Assembly: GCA_024281695.1 (NCBI GenBank) | Contig: JAMXAE010000009.1 | Coordinates: 1 to 37,664 of the forward strand | Reading direction: 5' to 3' | From: Nitrosomonas sp. | GTDB taxonomy: Bacteria; Pseudomonadota; Gammaproteobacteria; Burkholderiales; Nitrosomonadaceae | Length of the DNA stretch: 37,664 nucleotides | Shown: positions 10,832-21,824 of the stretch, piece after piece | How positions within the stretch are numbered: the first letter of the stretch is position 1 | How the letters are laid out: every line of letters begins with the position of its first letter | Notes under the pieces: generated by a model | Told to the model about the DNA's origin: nothing | The model's input: only the letters and a program-made list of their open reading frames with translations | Databases searched by the model: none | Position numbers and translations under genes: made by a program

Positions 10832-11371
10832 TCAATTTTTGAAAGGAAATCTAAAAGCAGACAATAATGCTTTCGCTTCCACATCATTTTTTGCTGTCGT
10901 AGTTATAGATATATTCATACCACGTACGGCATCAATTTTGTCGTAATCTATCTCAGGAAATATAATTTGCTCCTTTATACCCATATTATAATTTCCTCTA
11001 CCATCGAATGACTTACTTGATATACCACGAAAATCACGAATCCTTGGTATTGCAATTGTTATTAGTCTATCCAAGAACTCATACATTCTCACACGCCTAA
11101 GTGTAACCATGCATCCTATTGGATAAGCTTCTCTGACTTTAAAGGTTGCGATAGATTTCTTTGCTCTAGTTACTACTGGTTCTTGTCCACATATTTTTTT
11201 CATATCCGATAGAGCGTGTTCTACAATTTTCTTATCCACTGTAGCTTCGCCCAATCCTATATTAAGTGTAATTTTACTAATACGCGGAACTTCCATAATA
11301 GATTTGTATTTAAACTGATCAATTAATTGTCCGGTCACAGTGTTACGATAATATTCTTGCAAACGCGCCAT
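10832..11371 (-). CDS. rplE: 50S ribosomal protein L5
   Basis: 5S rRNA-binding protein of the central protuberance; contacts P-site t[23 protein letters not shown] leads into [19 protein letters not shown], then [20 protein letters not shown] and [20 protein letters not shown]. The C-terminal [20 protein letters not shown] is conserved. Length is 179 residues with ATG start. It lies 17 bases from rplX. Confidence 0.97.
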   Translation of the reverse strand: MARLQEYYRNTVTGQLIDQFKYKSIMEVPRISKITLNIGLGEATVDKKIVEHALSDMKKICGQEPVVTRAKKSIATFKVREAYPIGCMVTLRRVRMYEFLDRLITIAIPRIRDFRGISSKSFDGRGNYNMGIKEQIIFPEIDYDKIDAVRGMNISITTTAKNDVEAKALLSAFRFPFKN

Positions 11372-11388
11372 AAACCTTAATCTCCGTT

Positions 11389-11706
11389 TTATGATTCTAT
11401 CAATTCGCCAGTCGATCTAAATATGCGAACTTTATTTTTTTCAGCATCAATTCTAAAACCCACTCGATCAGGCTTTTTGGAGAAAAAGTTATAGATTGCC
11501 ACATTTGAAATATGGATTGGCATTTCTTTTTGAATAATTCCGCCGGCACTTCCAGTAGCCGGATTTGGCTTTTGATGTTTTTTTATAGAATTAACACCCT
11601 GAACAACAACGTAATCCGATTCTATAATACGAAGAATTGATCCTCTTTTTCCCTTATCTTTCCCAGCAATAATAATAACATCATCACCTTTTTTTAACTT
11701 ATGCAT
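11389..11706 (-). CDS. rplX: 50S ribosomal protein L24
   Basis: Assembly initiator of the large subunit with a KOW domain. [20 protein letters not shown] is the KOW motif at residues about 4-23. [16 protein letters not shown] and the glycine-rich turn [20 protein letters not shown] follow. Length is 105 residues, typical. ATG start; 18 bases to rplN. Confidence 0.97.
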   Translation of the reverse strand: MHKLKKGDDVIIIAGKDKGKRGSILRIIESDYVVVQGVNSIKKHQKPNPATGSAGGIIQKEMPIHISNVAIYNFFSKKPDRVGFRIDAEKNKVRIFRSTGELIES

Positions 11707-11724
11707 ACGCTTTCCCGTTTACAA

Positions 11725-12093
11725 CTACAAAACTTCTGGAGCCAATGAGACAATCTTCATAAAACGAGCATTTCGTAATTCTCGCGTTACAGGACCAAAG
11801 ATTCTAGTGCCTATCGGCTCAAGTTTATTATTTAATAATACTGCCGCATTATCGTCAAATTTCAACAATGAGCCATCTAGTCGTCTGACACCTTTAGCTG
11901 TACGAACAACAACAGCATTATAAACCTCTCCTTTTTTAACTCGCCCTCTAGGAGCAGCATCTTTAATACTCACTTTAATTATGTCACCAATTCCCGCATA
12001 TTGTCTTTTTGAACCACCCAGAACCTTTATACACATAATAGACCGTGCACCGGTATTGTCTGCGACTCTTAATATTGATTGCATTTGAATCAT
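11725..12093 (-). CDS. rplN: 50S ribosomal protein L14
   Basis: Five-stranded barrel protein at the subunit interface (bridges B5 and B8). All 122 residues fit: [19 protein letters not shown], then [40 protein letters not shown], and [20 protein letters not shown] near the end. It is the first gene of the spc operon in E. coli. Here the 168 bases upstream contain a good promoter. The Shine-Dalgarno site is weak, only an AAAAAGCG-like purine stretch before the ATG. Confidence 0.97.
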   Translation of the reverse strand: MIQMQSILRVADNTGARSIMCIKVLGGSKRQYAGIGDIIKVSIKDAAPRGRVKKGEVYNAVVVRTAKGVRRLDGSLLKFDDNAAVLLNNKLEPIGTRIFGPVTRELRNARFMKIVSLAPEVL

Positions 12094-12261
12094 TTTTTTC
12101 GCTTTTTTAATTTTTTATATGGAACATGCAGAGAAACACTCTTCTCATTTCATTCATTAAGTGATAATAAAGCCGAATGATTATACATGTCGATATACAT
12201 ATAAACAACTACTGATGTCGTTATTTAATTCATCTTAAGTATTCATCTCTTCTTCTGAACG
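12094..12261. other. rpsQ-rplN intergenic region, spc leader
   Basis: At 168 bases this is the largest gap inside the ribosomal superoperon. No ORF of note is present. It contains the promoter listed separately at 12180-12208 and an untranslated leader of roughly 80 bases ending in an A-rich run before rplN. I found no clear terminator hairpin after rpsQ. Confidence 0.6.
12180..12208 (-). promoter_or_regulatory. promoter upstream of rplN (equivalent of Pspc)
   Basis: On the minus strand the -35 TTGTTT (12203-12208) is separated by exactly 17 bases from a perfect -10 TATAAT (12180-12185). It points at rplN about 90 bases away. The place matches the spc operon promoter of E. coli, which also lies in front of rplN. 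It is probably an internal booster promoter in this longer superoperon. Confidence 0.75.
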
Positions 12262-12531
12262 CTAGCTACATTTATTTAACTCATTCGTTACTAACTGCAC
12301 TACTCTCCAACTCTTAGTTCTAGATAGCGGTCTACATTCTTCAATCAACACGGTATCACCAATTGAAAATTGATTGGTATCATCGTGCGCATGATATTTC
12401 TTAGAACGAGTAACAAATTTTCCATACAAAGGGTGTTTTATTTTTCGCTCAACTAATACTGTTACAGTTTTATCCGCTTTATTACTAGTAACTGTTCCGC
12501 TTAGAGTGCGGCTTATTTTTGCACTAACCAT
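12262..12531 (-). CDS. rpsQ: 30S ribosomal protein S17
   Basis: Primary 16S rRNA binding protein with an OB fold. [40 protein letters not shown] and [20 protein letters not shown] are the conserved blocks. Length is 89 residues. The ATG lies inside rpmC: the two genes overlap by 8 bases, which implies translational coupling. It is the last gene of the S10 segment before the rplN promoter. Confidence 0.97.
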   Translation of the reverse strand: MVSAKISRTLSGTVTSNKADKTVTVLVERKIKHPLYGKFVTRSKKYHAHDDTNQFSIGDTVLIEECRPLSRTKSWRVVQLVTNELNKCS

Positions 12532-12721
12532 GGTAATTTAATTTTTGAGTTATAACAGTTTTTACTCTTGCAATATCTTTTTTTATTATCCTCAGCTGCT
12601 TTGTATTGGATAATTGCTGAGTTGCTAATTGCATTCTCAATCCAAAATGTGCTTTTAATAGAATAATAAGTTCATTATTCAACTCAGGCAATTGCTTATT
12701 TCTCAATTCACTTGCTTTCAT
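12524..12721 (-). CDS. rpmC: 50S ribosomal protein L29
   Basis: Small helical protein next to the exit tunnel and part of the docking site for trigger factor and SRP. The 65 residues form a two-helix hairpin: [20 protein letters not shown], then [20 protein letters not shown] and the second helix [18 protein letters not shown]. It begins 2 bases after the rplP stop and overlaps rpsQ. Confidence 0.95.
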   Translation of the reverse strand: MKASELRNKQLPELNNELIILLKAHFGLRMQLATQQLSNTKQLRIIKKDIARVKTVITQKLNYHG

Positions 12722-12723
12722 CG

Positions 12724-13140
12724 CTATCCACCAATTTGTCGTATTGTAAACATTGTCTTGATAGGTAGCTTTGCGGCAGCTAATCTAAAAGCTTCTCTCG
12801 CCAACTCTTCATCAACTCCATCCATCTCGTACAACATTTTCCCAGGCTGTATCTCAGCTACAAAATATTCAGGATTACCCTTTCCTTTACCCATCCTAAC
12901 TTCGGCAGGTTTATGCGATATCGGCTTATCTGGAAAAATCCGTATCCAGATGCGCCCTCCTCTTTTTATATGCCTTGTCATGGCGCGACGAGCAGCTTCT
13001 ATCTGACGCGCAGTTAGGCGACCTCTTCCAACTGCTTTGAGGCCAAATTCACCAAAACTAACTTTCGCACCGCGAGTTGCTACACCAGTATTCCGTCCCT
13101 TCTGTTGTTTTCTATATTTTGTTCTAGCTGGCTGAAGCAT
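12724..13140 (-). CDS. rplP: 50S ribosomal protein L16
   Basis: A-site proximal large-subunit protein. [20 protein letters not shown], then [40 protein letters not shown] and [20 protein letters not shown] cover the diagnostic motifs. Length is 138 residues, start ATG. Its start overlaps the end of rpsC by 17 bases, which comes from the lengthened S3 tail. Confidence 0.97.
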   Translation of the reverse strand: MLQPARTKYRKQQKGRNTGVATRGAKVSFGEFGLKAVGRGRLTARQIEAARRAMTRHIKRGGRIWIRIFPDKPISHKPAEVRMGKGKGNPEYFVAEIQPGKMLYEMDGVDEELAREAFRLAAAKLPIKTMFTIRQIGG

Positions 13141-13978
13141 TTTTATCTCCAGTATCTATATATCCTTCAATAGCTGCACTACTTTCTGTATTTTTCTCAT
13201 TCAAATCTAAAGCAGTAGATACAGTATTAGGAGTTTTTTTATCTATTAAATTATCTGATCTATTAAAAGAAGTCATCGACTTTTTAATACTTCTCTTTTT
13301 CTCGTTATCTATGGAGATATTTGAATTCGACACATTGCTTAGATCATTCTTTCCAAGAACTTCCCCTTTAAATATCCAAACTTTTATACCGATAATCCCA
13401 TAAGTCGTTTTAGCTTCAGAGGTTCCATAATCAAGCTCAGCTCTCAAGGTATGAAGTGGAACTCTACCTTCACGATACCATTCAGTGCGAGCTATTTCAA
13501 TTCCATTCAATCTGCCTGAACTCATTATTTTAATACCTTGAGCACCAAGTCTCATTGCATTCTGCATAGCACGCTTCATTGCTCGCCGAAACATTATCCT
13601 TTTTTCTAATTGCTGCGCGATATTATCCGCTATTAATTGAGCATCAAGCTCTGGTTTGCGTATTTCCTCAATATTTACATGAACAGGAACCCCCATTCTT
13701 TTCTGCAATTCAGCCCTTAATACTTCGATATCTTCACCTTTTTTCCCAATAACAACACCAGGGCGTGAACTAAATATCGTTATCCTTGCATTTTTAGAGG
13801 GTCTCTCTATTAAAATTCTACCAACAGAAGCATTCTTCAGCTTATCGTTTAAAAATTCTCGCACTTTTATATCTTCGTTTAACATAGCTGCAAAATTATT
13901 GCTGCTTGCATACCACCGAGACAACCAGTTTCTTTGTACCGAGAGACGAAATCCGGTTGGATGAATTTTTTGACCCAT
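13124..13978 (-). CDS. rpsC: 30S ribosomal protein S3 with long C-terminal tail
   Basis: mRNA-entry protein with helicase function together with S4 and S5. I start at ATG 13978 ([20 protein letters not shown]); an in-frame extension to 14020 is unlikely because it reads into rplV. This gives 284 residues against 233 in E. coli. The KH domain is [20 protein letters not shown] then [15 protein letters not shown] (residues 52-88), and the C-domain carries [20 protein letters not shown]. From about residue 211 there is a tail of some 74 residues rich in Ser, Asn, Asp and Lys with no obvious fold. It overlaps rplP by 17 bases. Confidence 0.96.
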   Translation of the reverse strand: MGQKIHPTGFRLSVQRNWLSRWYASSNNFAAMLNEDIKVREFLNDKLKNASVGRILIERPSKNARITIFSSRPGVVIGKKGEDIEVLRAELQKRMGVPVHVNIEEIRKPELDAQLIADNIAQQLEKRIMFRRAMKRAMQNAMRLGAQGIKIMSSGRLNGIEIARTEWYREGRVPLHTLRAELDYGTSEAKTTYGIIGIKVWIFKGEVLGKNDLSNVSNSNISIDNEKKRSIKKSMTSFNRSDNLIDKKTPNTVSTALDLNEKNTESSAAIEGYIDTGDKNASAS

Positions 13979-13979
13979 A

Positions 13980-14339
13980 TTAATTAATACCTTTTTTAAT
14001 ATTACTGACGGCATCACCAACCGTTAGCAAAATATGACAAGTAGGTTTTACAATTCTATTTCCACGCCCTTTTGCACGTGCACTCGTACGCTTCATTGAA
14101 GTCCCACGATCTACAAGAATCGTTGATATTTTTAGCTCATCTATATCAGCGCCGTCATTATGTTCTGCGTTAGCTATTGCAGATTCTAAAAGCTTACGAA
14201 TGATGCCCGCTCCTTTCTTAGGACTAAAGGATAGAAGACTTAATGCTTTCTCCACAGATAATCCTCTTATCTGATCAGCTATCAAACGACCTTTCTGAGC
14301 CGATAATCGAACACCTCGTAATATTGCAGTTGTTTCCAT
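13980..14339 (-). CDS. rplV: 50S ribosomal protein L22
   Basis: Lines the exit tunnel and contacts all domains of 23S r[23 protein letters not shown] opens, [20 protein letters not shown] follows, and the tunnel hairpin lies in [20 protein letters not shown]. Length is 119 residues. The stop is 1 base before the rpsC start, so the genes are coupled. Confidence 0.97.
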   Translation of the reverse strand: METTAILRGVRLSAQKGRLIADQIRGLSVEKALSLLSFSPKKGAGIIRKLLESAIANAEHNDGADIDELKISTILVDRGTSMKRTSARAKGRGNRIVKPTCHILLTVGDAVSNIKKGIN

Positions 14340-14348
14340 TATTGTTCC

Positions 14349-14630
14349 CTATCTTTTCGTAACTGCTTTTTTATCACCAACATGTCCTTTAAAGGTGCGT
14401 GTTAGTGAAAACTCACCAAACTTATGCCCCACCATGTTCTCCGTTACAAAAATAGGAATATGTTGTTTTCCATTATGAATCGCTACTGTTAATCCAATAA
14501 AATCCGGCAGTATCGTAGATCGTCTAGACCATGTTTTGATGGGTCTTTTATCATTAGTTTCGCGAACTTTCTCAATCTTTGCTAGCAAATGAGCGTCGAC
14601 GAACGGTCCTTTTTTTACTGAACGTGCCAT
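14349..14630 (-). CDS. rpsS: 30S ribosomal protein S19
   Basis: Head protein forming bridges with L5 and contacting S13. [40 protein letters not shown] and [20 protein letters not shown] are all family signatures. Length is 93 residues; ATG start; 7 bases to rplB and 9 to rplV. Confidence 0.97.
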   Translation of the reverse strand: MARSVKKGPFVDAHLLAKIEKVRETNDKRPIKTWSRRSTILPDFIGLTVAIHNGKQHIPIFVTENMVGHKFGEFSLTRTFKGHVGDKKAVTKR

Positions 14631-14637
14631 TTAATTA

Positions 14638-15471
14638 TTATCCTTTCTTAGAATATCTATGACGAACTATCATCACTTCAGTTCTCTTATTATTTCTAGT
14701 TCTGTGTCCTTTTGCTGGTGTTCCCCATGGACTGACAGGATGTCGACCGGCTGACGTCCGGCCTTCGCCGCCTCCGTGTGGATGATCAATTGGATTCATC
14801 GCAACACCACGAACAGTTGGCCTAATTCCACGCCATCGTACCGCGCCAGCCTTGCCAATTGATCTTAAGTTATGCTCCGCATTTCCCACTTCGCCAATAG
14901 TTGCACAGCAATCAATATGCACCTTCCGAATTTCTCCAGAACGTAACTTAAGCTGGGCGTAATTTCCTTCTCTTGCTTGCAATTGCACAGATGCCCCGGC
15001 AGAGCGTGCCAATTGAGCCCCCTTACCCGGTAACAGTTCGATGCAATGAATTATTGTCCCCATAGGTATATTACGTAAAGGCAATGCATCTCCTGGTTTA
15101 ATCTGTGCACTCTTCCCGCTACATATCTGCATTCCTACACTCAGACCTTTAGGGGCAATAATATATCTTCTTTCACCATCTTTATAGCATACTAGAGCTA
15201 TATTCGCTGTTCTATTGGGATCGTACTCAATGCGCTCAACGGTCGCCATGATATCGGTTTTATCACGCTTAAAATCGATTAGTCGATAATGCTGCTTATG
15301 ACCACCACCACGATGTCTTGTTGTAATACGTCCATGATTATTTCTACCCGCAGTTTTAGATTGTTTTTCTAATAATTTTTTATGCGGTGAACCTTTATAT
15401 AATTCTTTATTGACTATTTTAACAACTGATCTGCGTCCTGGCGATGTTGGTCTTAATTTTACTAGTGCCAT
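14638..15471 (-). CDS. rplB: 50S ribosomal protein L2
   Basis: Core protein required for subunit association and peptidyl transfer. The ATG at 15471 ([20 protein letters not shown]) is preferred to a GTG three bases earlier, since the family begins MA.VK. This gives 277 residues. [20 protein letters not shown] and the C-terminal block [20 protein letters not shown] contain the essential histidine region. The start overlaps the rplW stop by one base (TGATG), a translational coupling signal. Confidence 0.97.
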   Translation of the reverse strand: MALVKLRPTSPGRRSVVKIVNKELYKGSPHKKLLEKQSKTAGRNNHGRITTRHRGGGHKQHYRLIDFKRDKTDIMATVERIEYDPNRTANIALVCYKDGERRYIIAPKGLSVGMQICSGKSAQIKPGDALPLRNIPMGTIIHCIELLPGKGAQLARSAGASVQLQAREGNYAQLKLRSGEIRKVHIDCCATIGEVGNAEHNLRSIGKAGAVRWRGIRPTVRGVAMNPIDHPHGGGEGRTSAGRHPVSPWGTPAKGHRTRNNKRTEVMIVRHRYSKKG

Positions 15472-15806
15472 CACTTAGCCTCTGCATTTGTGAAATTAGT
15501 AAAGCTTAACTCTTGCCCTTCCTTAATACTCACTATAGCTTTTTTCCAACTGCTTCTTCTACCTACAAAGCGACCAAACCTTTTCTGTTTACCTTTTACA
15601 TTGAGAGTTTGAACATTTTTAACTTCGATTTTTTGTTCCTTCCACAGCAACTCAATCGCAGCTTTAATTTCTTTCTTGGTAGCATCTACTGTCACACGAA
15701 AAACAGTTTGATTATTTCTTTCTCCCAAAAACGTTGCTTTCTCAGACACATACGGCGCCACTATTATTTTCAATAGTCGTTCTTGGTTGATGTTTATATT
15801 CTTCAT
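15471..15806 (-). CDS. rplW: 50S ribosomal protein L23
   Basis: Exit-tunnel rim protein and main docking site for trigger factor and [23 protein letters not shown], then [20 protein letters not shown] and [20 protein letters not shown] are typical. Length is 111 residues, with a slightly long polar C-terminus. It overlaps rplD by 4 bases (ATGA) and rplB by one base, so L4, L23 and L2 are translated as a coupled series. Confidence 0.96.
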   Translation of the reverse strand: MKNININQERLLKIIVAPYVSEKATFLGERNNQTVFRVTVDATKKEIKAAIELLWKEQKIEVKNVQTLNVKGKQKRFGRFVGRRSSWKKAIVSIKEGQELSFTNFTNAEAK

Positions 15807-16420
15807 GAGAGAAGTTCCTCAATTCTTTTCAATCCTTCAGTTGTAATTAAAGTTTTCTTAAATCTTAAAAGACTAACCGGATCAACATTTTTCACTTCAA
15901 CCACAGCAACACGTGGAATATTGCGAGATGAAAGATATAGGTTATCATCCAACTCATGCGTAATGACCAGTGCTTCATTTAATCCCAAGCCCCGCAATTT
16001 TTCTGACAGAGCTTTAGTTTTATGCGTATCGATACTCAACGCATCGGTGACAAGCAATCGTTCATCACGAATAAGCTGTGATAATATGACACTCATTCCA
16101 GCGCGATACATTTTTTTATTCAATTTTTTCTTAAAATTCTCATCTGGACTGCTAGGGAAAATCTTGCCGCCTCCGCGCCAAATTGGACTTGAAGCCGCTC
16201 CAACACGAGCACGTCCTGTGCCTTTTTGCCTCCATGGCTTCCGTGTAGATTTAGCTACATTCGATCGACCTTTTTGTGCTCTCGTAGCACTTCGAGCATT
16301 TGATAAATATGAAGTTACAACTTGATGAACAAGCGCCTCATTGTAATCTCTATTAAAAAGCACATCAGAAACAGTAATATTATCTGTCTGATTTTTCTCA
16401 CCGATAAGCTTCAGTTCCAT
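15803..16420 (-). CDS. rplD: 50S ribosomal protein L4
   Basis: Tunnel protein whose extended loop reaches the constriction; in E. coli L4 also represses the S10 operon. [20 protein letters not shown] opens. The loop [20 protein letters not shown] followed by [20 protein letters not shown] is intact. The globular part contains [17 protein letters not shown] and ends in [14 protein letters not shown]. Length is 205 residues. An L4-type leader for regulation would have to lie before rpsJ, where only an AT-rich palindrome is seen. Confidence 0.97.
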   Translation of the reverse strand: MELKLIGEKNQTDNITVSDVLFNRDYNEALVHQVVTSYLSNARSATRAQKGRSNVAKSTRKPWRQKGTGRARVGAASSPIWRGGGKIFPSSPDENFKKKLNKKMYRAGMSVILSQLIRDERLLVTDALSIDTHKTKALSEKLRGLGLNEALVITHELDDNLYLSSRNIPRVAVVEVKNVDPVSLLRFKKTLITTEGLKRIEELLS

Positions 16421-16451
16421 TACTTGTTCACCTTCTTGCTATTTATTATGC

Positions 16452-17108
16452 TCATTGATTGGCATTATTCGCTTTTATGCTAGGACGCACAATAACGCTC
16501 CCCCCCTTTGATCCCGGTATCGCGCCTTTAATTAATAACAAATTTCTTTCGCCATCAATCCTTATAATTTCAAGATTCTGTATAGTCCTTCTAACATTAC
16601 CCAAGTGCCCAGACATTCGCTTACCTGGGAAAATGCGCCCCGGATCTTGTGCCATTCCTATCGATCCAGGCTTATTATGTGCCTTTGAATTACCGTGACT
16701 AGCTCTATTTGAAGAAAAATGATGCCGTTTTATAGCACCGGCATAGCCTTTTCCGATCGTCACTCCAGACACATCCACTTTCTGGCCGACTTTAAAAATA
16801 TCAGTTTTAATTACTAATCCCGTCTCTAGCTGTTTGATCTCGTCGCCACTGTCAACTCGGAATTCTTTTAAAACACTACCTGCCTCTACACCCGCTTTAG
16901 AACAATGACCAGCAGTAGATTTATTTACCCTACTCGCTCGCTTTTTCCCAAAAGCCAACTGAACTGCGTGGTACCCATCTATTTCAATTTTTTTTATCTG
17001 CGTGACACGATTATTCGACACATCGATAACAGTTACTGGTAGGCTATCTCCATTTTCCGTGAAAATACGTGTCATTCCGATCTTACGACCGATTAGTCCT
17101 AAACTCAT
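16452..17108 (-). CDS. rplC: 50S ribosomal protein L3
   Basis: Early assembly protein whose long loop approaches the peptidyl-transferase centre. [20 protein letters not shown] is diagnostic. The loop contains [20 protein letters not shown], where the Gln or Asn methylation site of L3 sits in other proteobacteria, then [20 protein letters not shown]. Length is 218 residues, a little longer than E. coli. ATG start, 39 bases from rpsJ. Confidence 0.97.
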   Translation of the reverse strand: MSLGLIGRKIGMTRIFTENGDSLPVTVIDVSNNRVTQIKKIEIDGYHAVQLAFGKKRASRVNKSTAGHCSKAGVEAGSVLKEFRVDSGDEIKQLETGLVIKTDIFKVGQKVDVSGVTIGKGYAGAIKRHHFSSNRASHGNSKAHNKPGSIGMAQDPGRIFPGKRMSGHLGNVRRTIQNLEIIRIDGERNLLLIKGAIPGSKGGSVIVRPSIKANNANQ

Positions 17109-17147
17109 TCTAATTCCTTTTTAAAGGATTTTATCTAATATCGATAT

Positions 17148-17456
17148 TTATAACTTAATTTCAACATCCACGCCGGCTGGCAGATCTAGTTTCATGAGCG
17201 CGTCGACTGTTTTATCAGTCGGATCAATTATGTCCATCAATCTCAAATGAGTTCTTATTTCGAATTGATCTCGCGATGTTTTATTCACATGAGGAGAGCG
17301 CAACACATCAAAACGCTCAATTCGAGTGGGAAGCGGCACAGGACCTTTAACAACAGCTCCCGTTCGCTTTGCAGTTTCAACTATTTCGAGTGCAGATTTA
17401 TCTATTAATCGATAATCGAAGGCTTTAAGACGAATTCTAATTTTCTGATTTTGCAT
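17148..17456 (-). CDS. rpsJ: 30S ribosomal protein S10 (NusE)
   Basis: Head protein of the 30S subunit that doubles as transcription antitermination factor NusE with Nus[41 protein letters not shown] and [20 protein letters not shown] are the family blocks. Length is 102 residues. Its upstream neighbour is tuf, 75 bases away, so the S10 segment is joined to the str segment. Confidence 0.97.
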   Translation of the reverse strand: MQNQKIRIRLKAFDYRLIDKSALEIVETAKRTGAVVKGPVPLPTRIERFDVLRSPHVNKTSRDQFEIRTHLRLMDIIDPTDKTVDALMKLDLPAGVDVEIKL

Positions 17457-17476
17457 ATACTCGATCCTGAGTGTGT

Positions 17477-17507
17477 AAATTCAATAATTTTCTAATTTAT
17501 TGAATTT
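17477..17507. repeat. AT-rich perfect inverted repeat between tuf and rpsJ
   Basis: AAATTCAATAA (17477-17487) pairs perfectly with TTATTGAATTT (17497-17507) around a 9-base loop. It lies in the rpsJ leader. A/T-only pairs dominate, so the RNA stem is weak. It may be a partial terminator or processing site between tuf and rpsJ, or chance in AT-rich DNA. Confidence 0.35.
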
Positions 17508-17531
17508 TTACTCTTAAATATTCTTCTAAAA

Positions 17532-18722
17532 TCACTCAATAATTTTTGCAACGACACCAGCGCCAACAGTTCTTCCACCTTCACGTATTGCAAAACGTAA
17601 ACCATCTTCCATAGCGATAGGGGCTATTAAGTTAACCGTTACTGATACATTATCTCCAGGCATCACCATTTCCGTTCCCGCAGGCAGTTCTATTGCCCCA
17701 GTGACATCTGTCGTTCTAAAATAAAATTGTGGACGATAACCAGGAAAAAATGGTGTATGCCTTCCACCCTCTTCCTTACTTAATACATAAATCTCGGCCG
17801 TAAATTTGGTATGCGGCGATATACTTCCCGGCTTGGCTAACACTTGCCCTCTCTCCACTTCCTCTCGTTTCGTGCCACGCAACAATATACCCACATTGTC
17901 ACCAGCCTGCCCTTGATCTAGCAGTTTACGAAACATTTCGACACCCGTACACACTGTCTTCAACGTGGGCTTGAGACCAACTATTTCAATCTCTTCCCCT
18001 ACCTTGATGATGCCTCTCTCCACACGCCCTGTTACTACCGTTCCACGACCCGATATTGAAAACACATCTTCGACCGGCATAATAAATGCCCCATCTATAG
18101 CACGTTCAGGTTGCGGAATATAGCTATCCAGTGCTTCTGCCAGCTTCAAAATAGAAGCTTCACCGATATCACTTTGATCACCCTCCAATGCTTTCAACGC
18201 CGATCCAACTATAATCGGCGTATCATCTCCTGGAAAATCATATTTCGACAGCAACTCGCGTATTTCCATCTCCACCAGTTCAATTAATTCCGCATCATCC
18301 ACCATATCCGCTTTGTTCATGTATACAATGATGTAAGGAACGCCTACTTGACGGGCTAGCAGTATATGCTCGCGAGTCTGCGGCATAGGCCCATCCGCCG
18401 CCGAAACCACTAGAATCGCCCCATCCATTTGTGCCGCACCTGTAATCATGTTCTTTACATAATCCGCATGTCCAGGACAGTCCACATGAGCATAATGACG
18501 ATTGGCCGTTTCATATTCTACGTGTGCGGTATTAATCGTAATTCCACGTGCACGTTCCTCTGGTGCCGAGTCAATTTGCGCATAACTCTTCGCTTCCCCG
18601 CCAAATTTCTTCGTCAATATCGTCGTAATCGCCGCGGTTAGCGTCGTCTTACCATGATCTACGTGTCCTATCGTACCAACATTTACGTGTGGCTTCGATC
18701 GCTCAAATTTACTTTTTGCCAT
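17532..18722 (-). CDS. tuf: translation elongation factor Tu
   Basis: GTPase that delivers aminoacyl-tRNA to the ribosome. Length is 396 residues. Domain 1 has GHVDHGKT (19-26), the switch 1 segment [17 protein letters not shown] (81-85), NKAD (136-139) and SAL; the usual Cys of the NKCD motif is Ala here. Domain 2 begins around [20 protein letters not shown] and domain 3 contains [13 protein letters not shown]. The start is ATG. Many proteobacteria carry a second tuf copy; only one is in this window. It sits 33 bases after fusA in the str order. Confidence 0.98.
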   Translation of the reverse strand: MAKSKFERSKPHVNVGTIGHVDHGKTTLTAAITTILTKKFGGEAKSYAQIDSAPEERARGITINTAHVEYETANRHYAHVDCPGHADYVKNMITGAAQMDGAILVVSAADGPMPQTREHILLARQVGVPYIIVYMNKADMVDDAELIELVEMEIRELLSKYDFPGDDTPIIVGSALKALEGDQSDIGEASILKLAEALDSYIPQPERAIDGAFIMPVEDVFSISGRGTVVTGRVERGIIKVGEEIEIVGLKPTLKTVCTGVEMFRKLLDQGQAGDNVGILLRGTKREEVERGQVLAKPGSISPHTKFTAEIYVLSKEEGGRHTPFFPGYRPQFYFRTTDVTGAIELPAGTEMVMPGDNVSVTVNLIAPIAMEDGLRFAIREGGRTVGAGVVAKIIE

Positions 18723-18755
18723 GAACTATTTCCCTTTACACTCTTTACAATTCGA

Positions 18756-20846
18756 TTACTTCTTATTTATTATCGCTTCTGCTACATTCTTGGGAGCTTC
18801 AGAATAATGTTTAAACTCCATTGAATATGTTGCCCTGCCCTGCGTAGCCGATCTTAGTGCTGTTGAATATCCGAACATTTCAGCCAAGGGCACCTCAGCC
18901 CGGATTACCTTTAGTCCCGGAACATCTTCCATGCCCTGTATCATGCCACGCCGCGATGACAAATCGCCAACAACATTCCCCATAAAATCTTCGGGCGTTT
19001 CCACCTCAACCGCCATCATAGGCTCCAACAAAACTGGATTTGCTTTACGCATCCCATCTTTAAATGCTATTGATGCAGCCATCTTAAATGCGTTTTCATT
19101 AGAATCCACATCATGATATGAGCCATCAAAAAGCGCAACTCTCACGTCCACCACCGGATATCCCGCCAACACTCCACTTGGTAGTGTTTCCAATAGCCCT
19201 TTTTCTACAGCCGGTATATATTCTCGGGGCACCGCTCCGCCCTTTATTTCATCGATAAATTCAAAACCCTTTCCTGTCTCATTAGGTTCCATTCTAAGCC
19301 AAACATGACCATACTGACCACGCCCACCCGATTGCTTAACAAATTTACCTTCAACTTCAACCTGCTTTCTTATCGCCTCACGATATGCGACTTGCGGAGC
19401 ACCCACATTTGCTTCAACACCAAATTCCCGCTTCATTCGATCAACAATAATTTCCAAGTGCAATTCACCCATTCCAGAAATAATCGTTTGCCCAGATTCC
19501 TCATCTGTACGCACTCTAAACGAAGGATCTTCTTGCGCAAGCCTATTCAGCGCAATCCCCATTTTCTCTTGATCTATTTTAGTTTTAGGCTCAACCGCAA
19601 CATGAATCACTGGCTCTGGGAAATCCATTCTCTCCAACGTAATAATCTTTTGCGGATCGCACAAGGTGTCGCCAGTAACGACTTCTTTTAAACCAACAGC
19701 TGCAGCGATATCTCCCGCTCTAACCTCTTTGATCTCTTCCCGTTGATTTGCATGCATCTGCAATATCCGACCAAGTCTTTCTTTCCGTCCTTTAACTGGG
19801 TTATAGATAGAATCCCCCGATGCCACCACACCAGAATATACTCTAAAAAATATCAACTGACCGACATACGGATCTGTTGCCACCTTGAACGCTAACGCAG
19901 AGAAAGGCTCATTATCGTCAGCCATCCTTTTGTCCGCCACCCCATTTTCATTCTCACCTTCTATCGCAAGTATATCTACAGGTGACGGCATATAATCAAT
20001 AACCGCATCTAACATTGCTTGCACACCTTTGTTCTTAAAAGCCGTTCCACACATCATAGGGACTATTTCATTATTAATAGTACGCGCACGCAAACCAATC
20101 TTGATGTCCGAAGCTTCTAAGTCACCAATTTCCAGATATTTGTTCATTAGATCTTCATTCGCTTCTGCTGCTGTTTCAAGCATCTTCTCTCGCCATGCTT
20201 GCGCATCCGCTTGCATACTACCAGGTATCTCGCGCTCCTCAAATTTCGTTCCCCTGCTCTCTTCATCCCAGTAGATGGCCTTCATCTTTATCAAGTCGAC
20301 AACACCTTCAAATTTTTCCTCGGCACCTATCGGCAGCTGCACTGGCACTGGCACAGCCTTAAGTCGCGTTTTTATCTGTTCATATACGCGCATAAAATTC
20401 GCACCCGATCTATCCATTTTGTTTACAAATGCCAATCGCGGAACCTTATATTTATTCGCCTGCCTCCAGACTGTCTCAGTTTGGGGCTGCACACCACCAA
20501 CAGCACAGAATACCGTACACGCTCCATCCAAAACACGCAAGGAACGCTCAACCTCAATCGTGAAGTCCACATGACCTGGGGTATCTATGATATTAATCCG
20601 GTGCTCCGGATAATTCCCAGCCATCCCCTTCCAGAAACAAGTAGTAGCCGCAGAAGTAATCGTAATCCCCCTCTCTTGTTCCTGCTCCATCCAGTCCATA
20701 GTGGCCGCGCCATCATGAACTTCTCCAATTTTATGAGACACGCCCGTGTAAAAAAGCACACGCTCAGTGGTAGTTGTTTTACCAGCGTCTATATGGGCCA
20801 TGATACCAATGTTTCTATAACGCTCTATGGGAGTTTTTCTTGCCAC
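18756..20846 (-). CDS. fusA: translation elongation factor G
   Basis: GTPase that drives translocation and, with RRF, ribosome recycling. At 696 residues it is of normal length. The G domain has [37 protein letters not shown] and NKMD. Domain II follows near [20 protein letters not shown], and domain IV has [15 protein letters not shown] with the decoding-centre loop [20 protein letters not shown]. The start is GTG at 20846 ([19 protein letters not shown]). The position between rpsG and tuf is canonical. Confidence 0.98.
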   Translation of the reverse strand: MARKTPIERYRNIGIMAHIDAGKTTTTERVLFYTGVSHKIGEVHDGAATMDWMEQEQERGITITSAATTCFWKGMAGNYPEHRINIIDTPGHVDFTIEVERSLRVLDGACTVFCAVGGVQPQTETVWRQANKYKVPRLAFVNKMDRSGANFMRVYEQIKTRLKAVPVPVQLPIGAEEKFEGVVDLIKMKAIYWDEESRGTKFEEREIPGSMQADAQAWREKMLETAAEANEDLMNKYLEIGDLEASDIKIGLRARTINNEIVPMMCGTAFKNKGVQAMLDAVIDYMPSPVDILAIEGENENGVADKRMADDNEPFSALAFKVATDPYVGQLIFFRVYSGVVASGDSIYNPVKGRKERLGRILQMHANQREEIKEVRAGDIAAAVGLKEVVTGDTLCDPQKIITLERMDFPEPVIHVAVEPKTKIDQEKMGIALNRLAQEDPSFRVRTDEESGQTIISGMGELHLEIIVDRMKREFGVEANVGAPQVAYREAIRKQVEVEGKFVKQSGGRGQYGHVWLRMEPNETGKGFEFIDEIKGGAVPREYIPAVEKGLLETLPSGVLAGYPVVDVRVALFDGSYHDVDSNENAFKMAASIAFKDGMRKANPVLLEPMMAVEVETPEDFMGNVVGDLSSRRGMIQGMEDVPGLKVIRAEVPLAEMFGYSTALRSATQGRATYSMEFKHYSEAPKNVAEAIINKK

Positions 20847-20904
20847 AGTTATAATGCCTTACGTTTATTTGGATTCGTGAATGGATTCAACATTTGATTT
20901 TTAA

Positions 20905-21375
20905 TTAGAATCTAAAGTGTGAAAATGCTTTGTTTGATTCAGCCATTCTATGCACCTCCTCTCTCTTCTTAACCGCCCCTCCTCGACCCTCAGCCGCCTC
21001 AGTTAACTCACCCGCCAGTCTCGCATCCATCGATTTCTCACTTCTCTTCCTCGCCGCATCCCTAAGCCATCTCATAGCCAAAGCATTGCGCCGCACCGAG
21101 CGCACCTCAACAGGAACTTGATAGTTAGCACCACCGACTCGGCGACTTTTAACTTCCACCATTGGACGCACGTTGGTTAAAGCCTGCGTAAACACTTCCA
21201 GAGGATCACTTCCAATTTTCTTTTCTATATAATCCAATGCTCCATAGATAATCCTTTCCGCTACCGATTTTTTACCACGCGTCATGAGCACATTAACAAA
21301 TTTCGCTAATTCCACATTATGATATTTTGGATCCGGGAGGATCTCACGCTTTGGAACTTCTCTACGTCTTGGCAT
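20905..21375 (-). CDS. rpsG: 30S ribosomal protein S7
   Basis: Head-assembly initiator and, in E. coli, repressor of the str operon. [20 protein letters not shown] opens, [20 protein letters not shown] and [20 protein letters not shown] follow, and the beta hairpin and C-terminal helices end in [11 protein letters not shown]. Length is 156 residues. The 60-base gap to rpsL is where an S7 target would be expected; I did not recognise a clear structure. Confidence 0.97.
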   Translation of the reverse strand: MPRRREVPKREILPDPKYHNVELAKFVNVLMTRGKKSVAERIIYGALDYIEKKIGSDPLEVFTQALTNVRPMVEVKSRRVGGANYQVPVEVRSVRRNALAMRWLRDAARKRSEKSMDARLAGELTEAAEGRGGAVKKREEVHRMAESNKAFSHFRF

Positions 21376-21435
21376 TATGTAACCTCATTCTCTTTCACAA
21401 CTTATTCTGATTTATAACAAAATTAATATTCGACA

Positions 21436-21813
21436 CTAAGCAGCTTTGGGTTTCTTAGAACCATACTTTGAACGTCCCTGCTTACGATCTTTCACGCCAG
21501 CGGTATCCAAGCTACCCCTAATCGTATGATAACGCACACCGGGTAAATCCTTAACACGACCGCCACGTATCAAAACTACCGAGTGTTCCTGGAGATTATG
21601 TCCCTCCCCACCAATATAGCTAGACACCTCAAATCCATTAGTCAACCGAACCCTTGCAACTTTGCGCAGTGCCGAATTCGGTTTTTTTGGCGTTGTTGTA
21701 TATACCCTTGTACATACACCTCTCTTCTGCGGACTATTCTCTAATGCAGGAACATTACTTTTAACTCGTTTAGCTACTCGTGGTTTTCGAACTAACTGAC
21801 TAATTGTCGGCAT
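21436..21813 (-). CDS. rpsL: 30S ribosomal protein S12
   Basis: Decoding-centre protein. [20 protein letters not shown] leads into [20 protein letters not shown] and [21 protein letters not shown]43 and K88 are the wild-type, streptomycin-sensitive residues, and D89 is the usual methylthiolation site. Length is 125 residues. It is the first gene of the superoperon. AGGA lies 7 bases before the ATG, directly after a U run that follows a terminator-like hairpin. Related genomes usually have rpoC upstream; here the neighbour is yajQ. Confidence 0.97.
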   Translation of the reverse strand: MPTISQLVRKPRVAKRVKSNVPALENSPQKRGVCTRVYTTTPKKPNSALRKVARVRLTNGFEVSSYIGGEGHNLQEHSVVLIRGGRVKDLPGVRYHTIRGSLDTAGVKDRKQGRSKYGSKKPKAA

Positions 21814-21824
21814 CTCTATGTCCT

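Noticed and set aside
10825..10887. N-terminal extension of S14 into rplE
   Set aside because: The family begins at [10 protein letters not shown]; the extension is the shadow of rplE.
13979..14020. 14-residue N-terminal extension of S3
   Set aside because: It overlaps rplV, and S3 proteins begin MGQKIHP.
15783..16325. 180-codon open frame on the plus strand
   Set aside because: Antisense to rplD, whose protein is clearly L4; no family features.
20199..20897. 232-codon open frame on the plus strand
   Set aside because: It is antisense to the N-terminal half of fusA, has no ribosome binding site or family resemblance, and its text mirrors the constrained EF-G codons.
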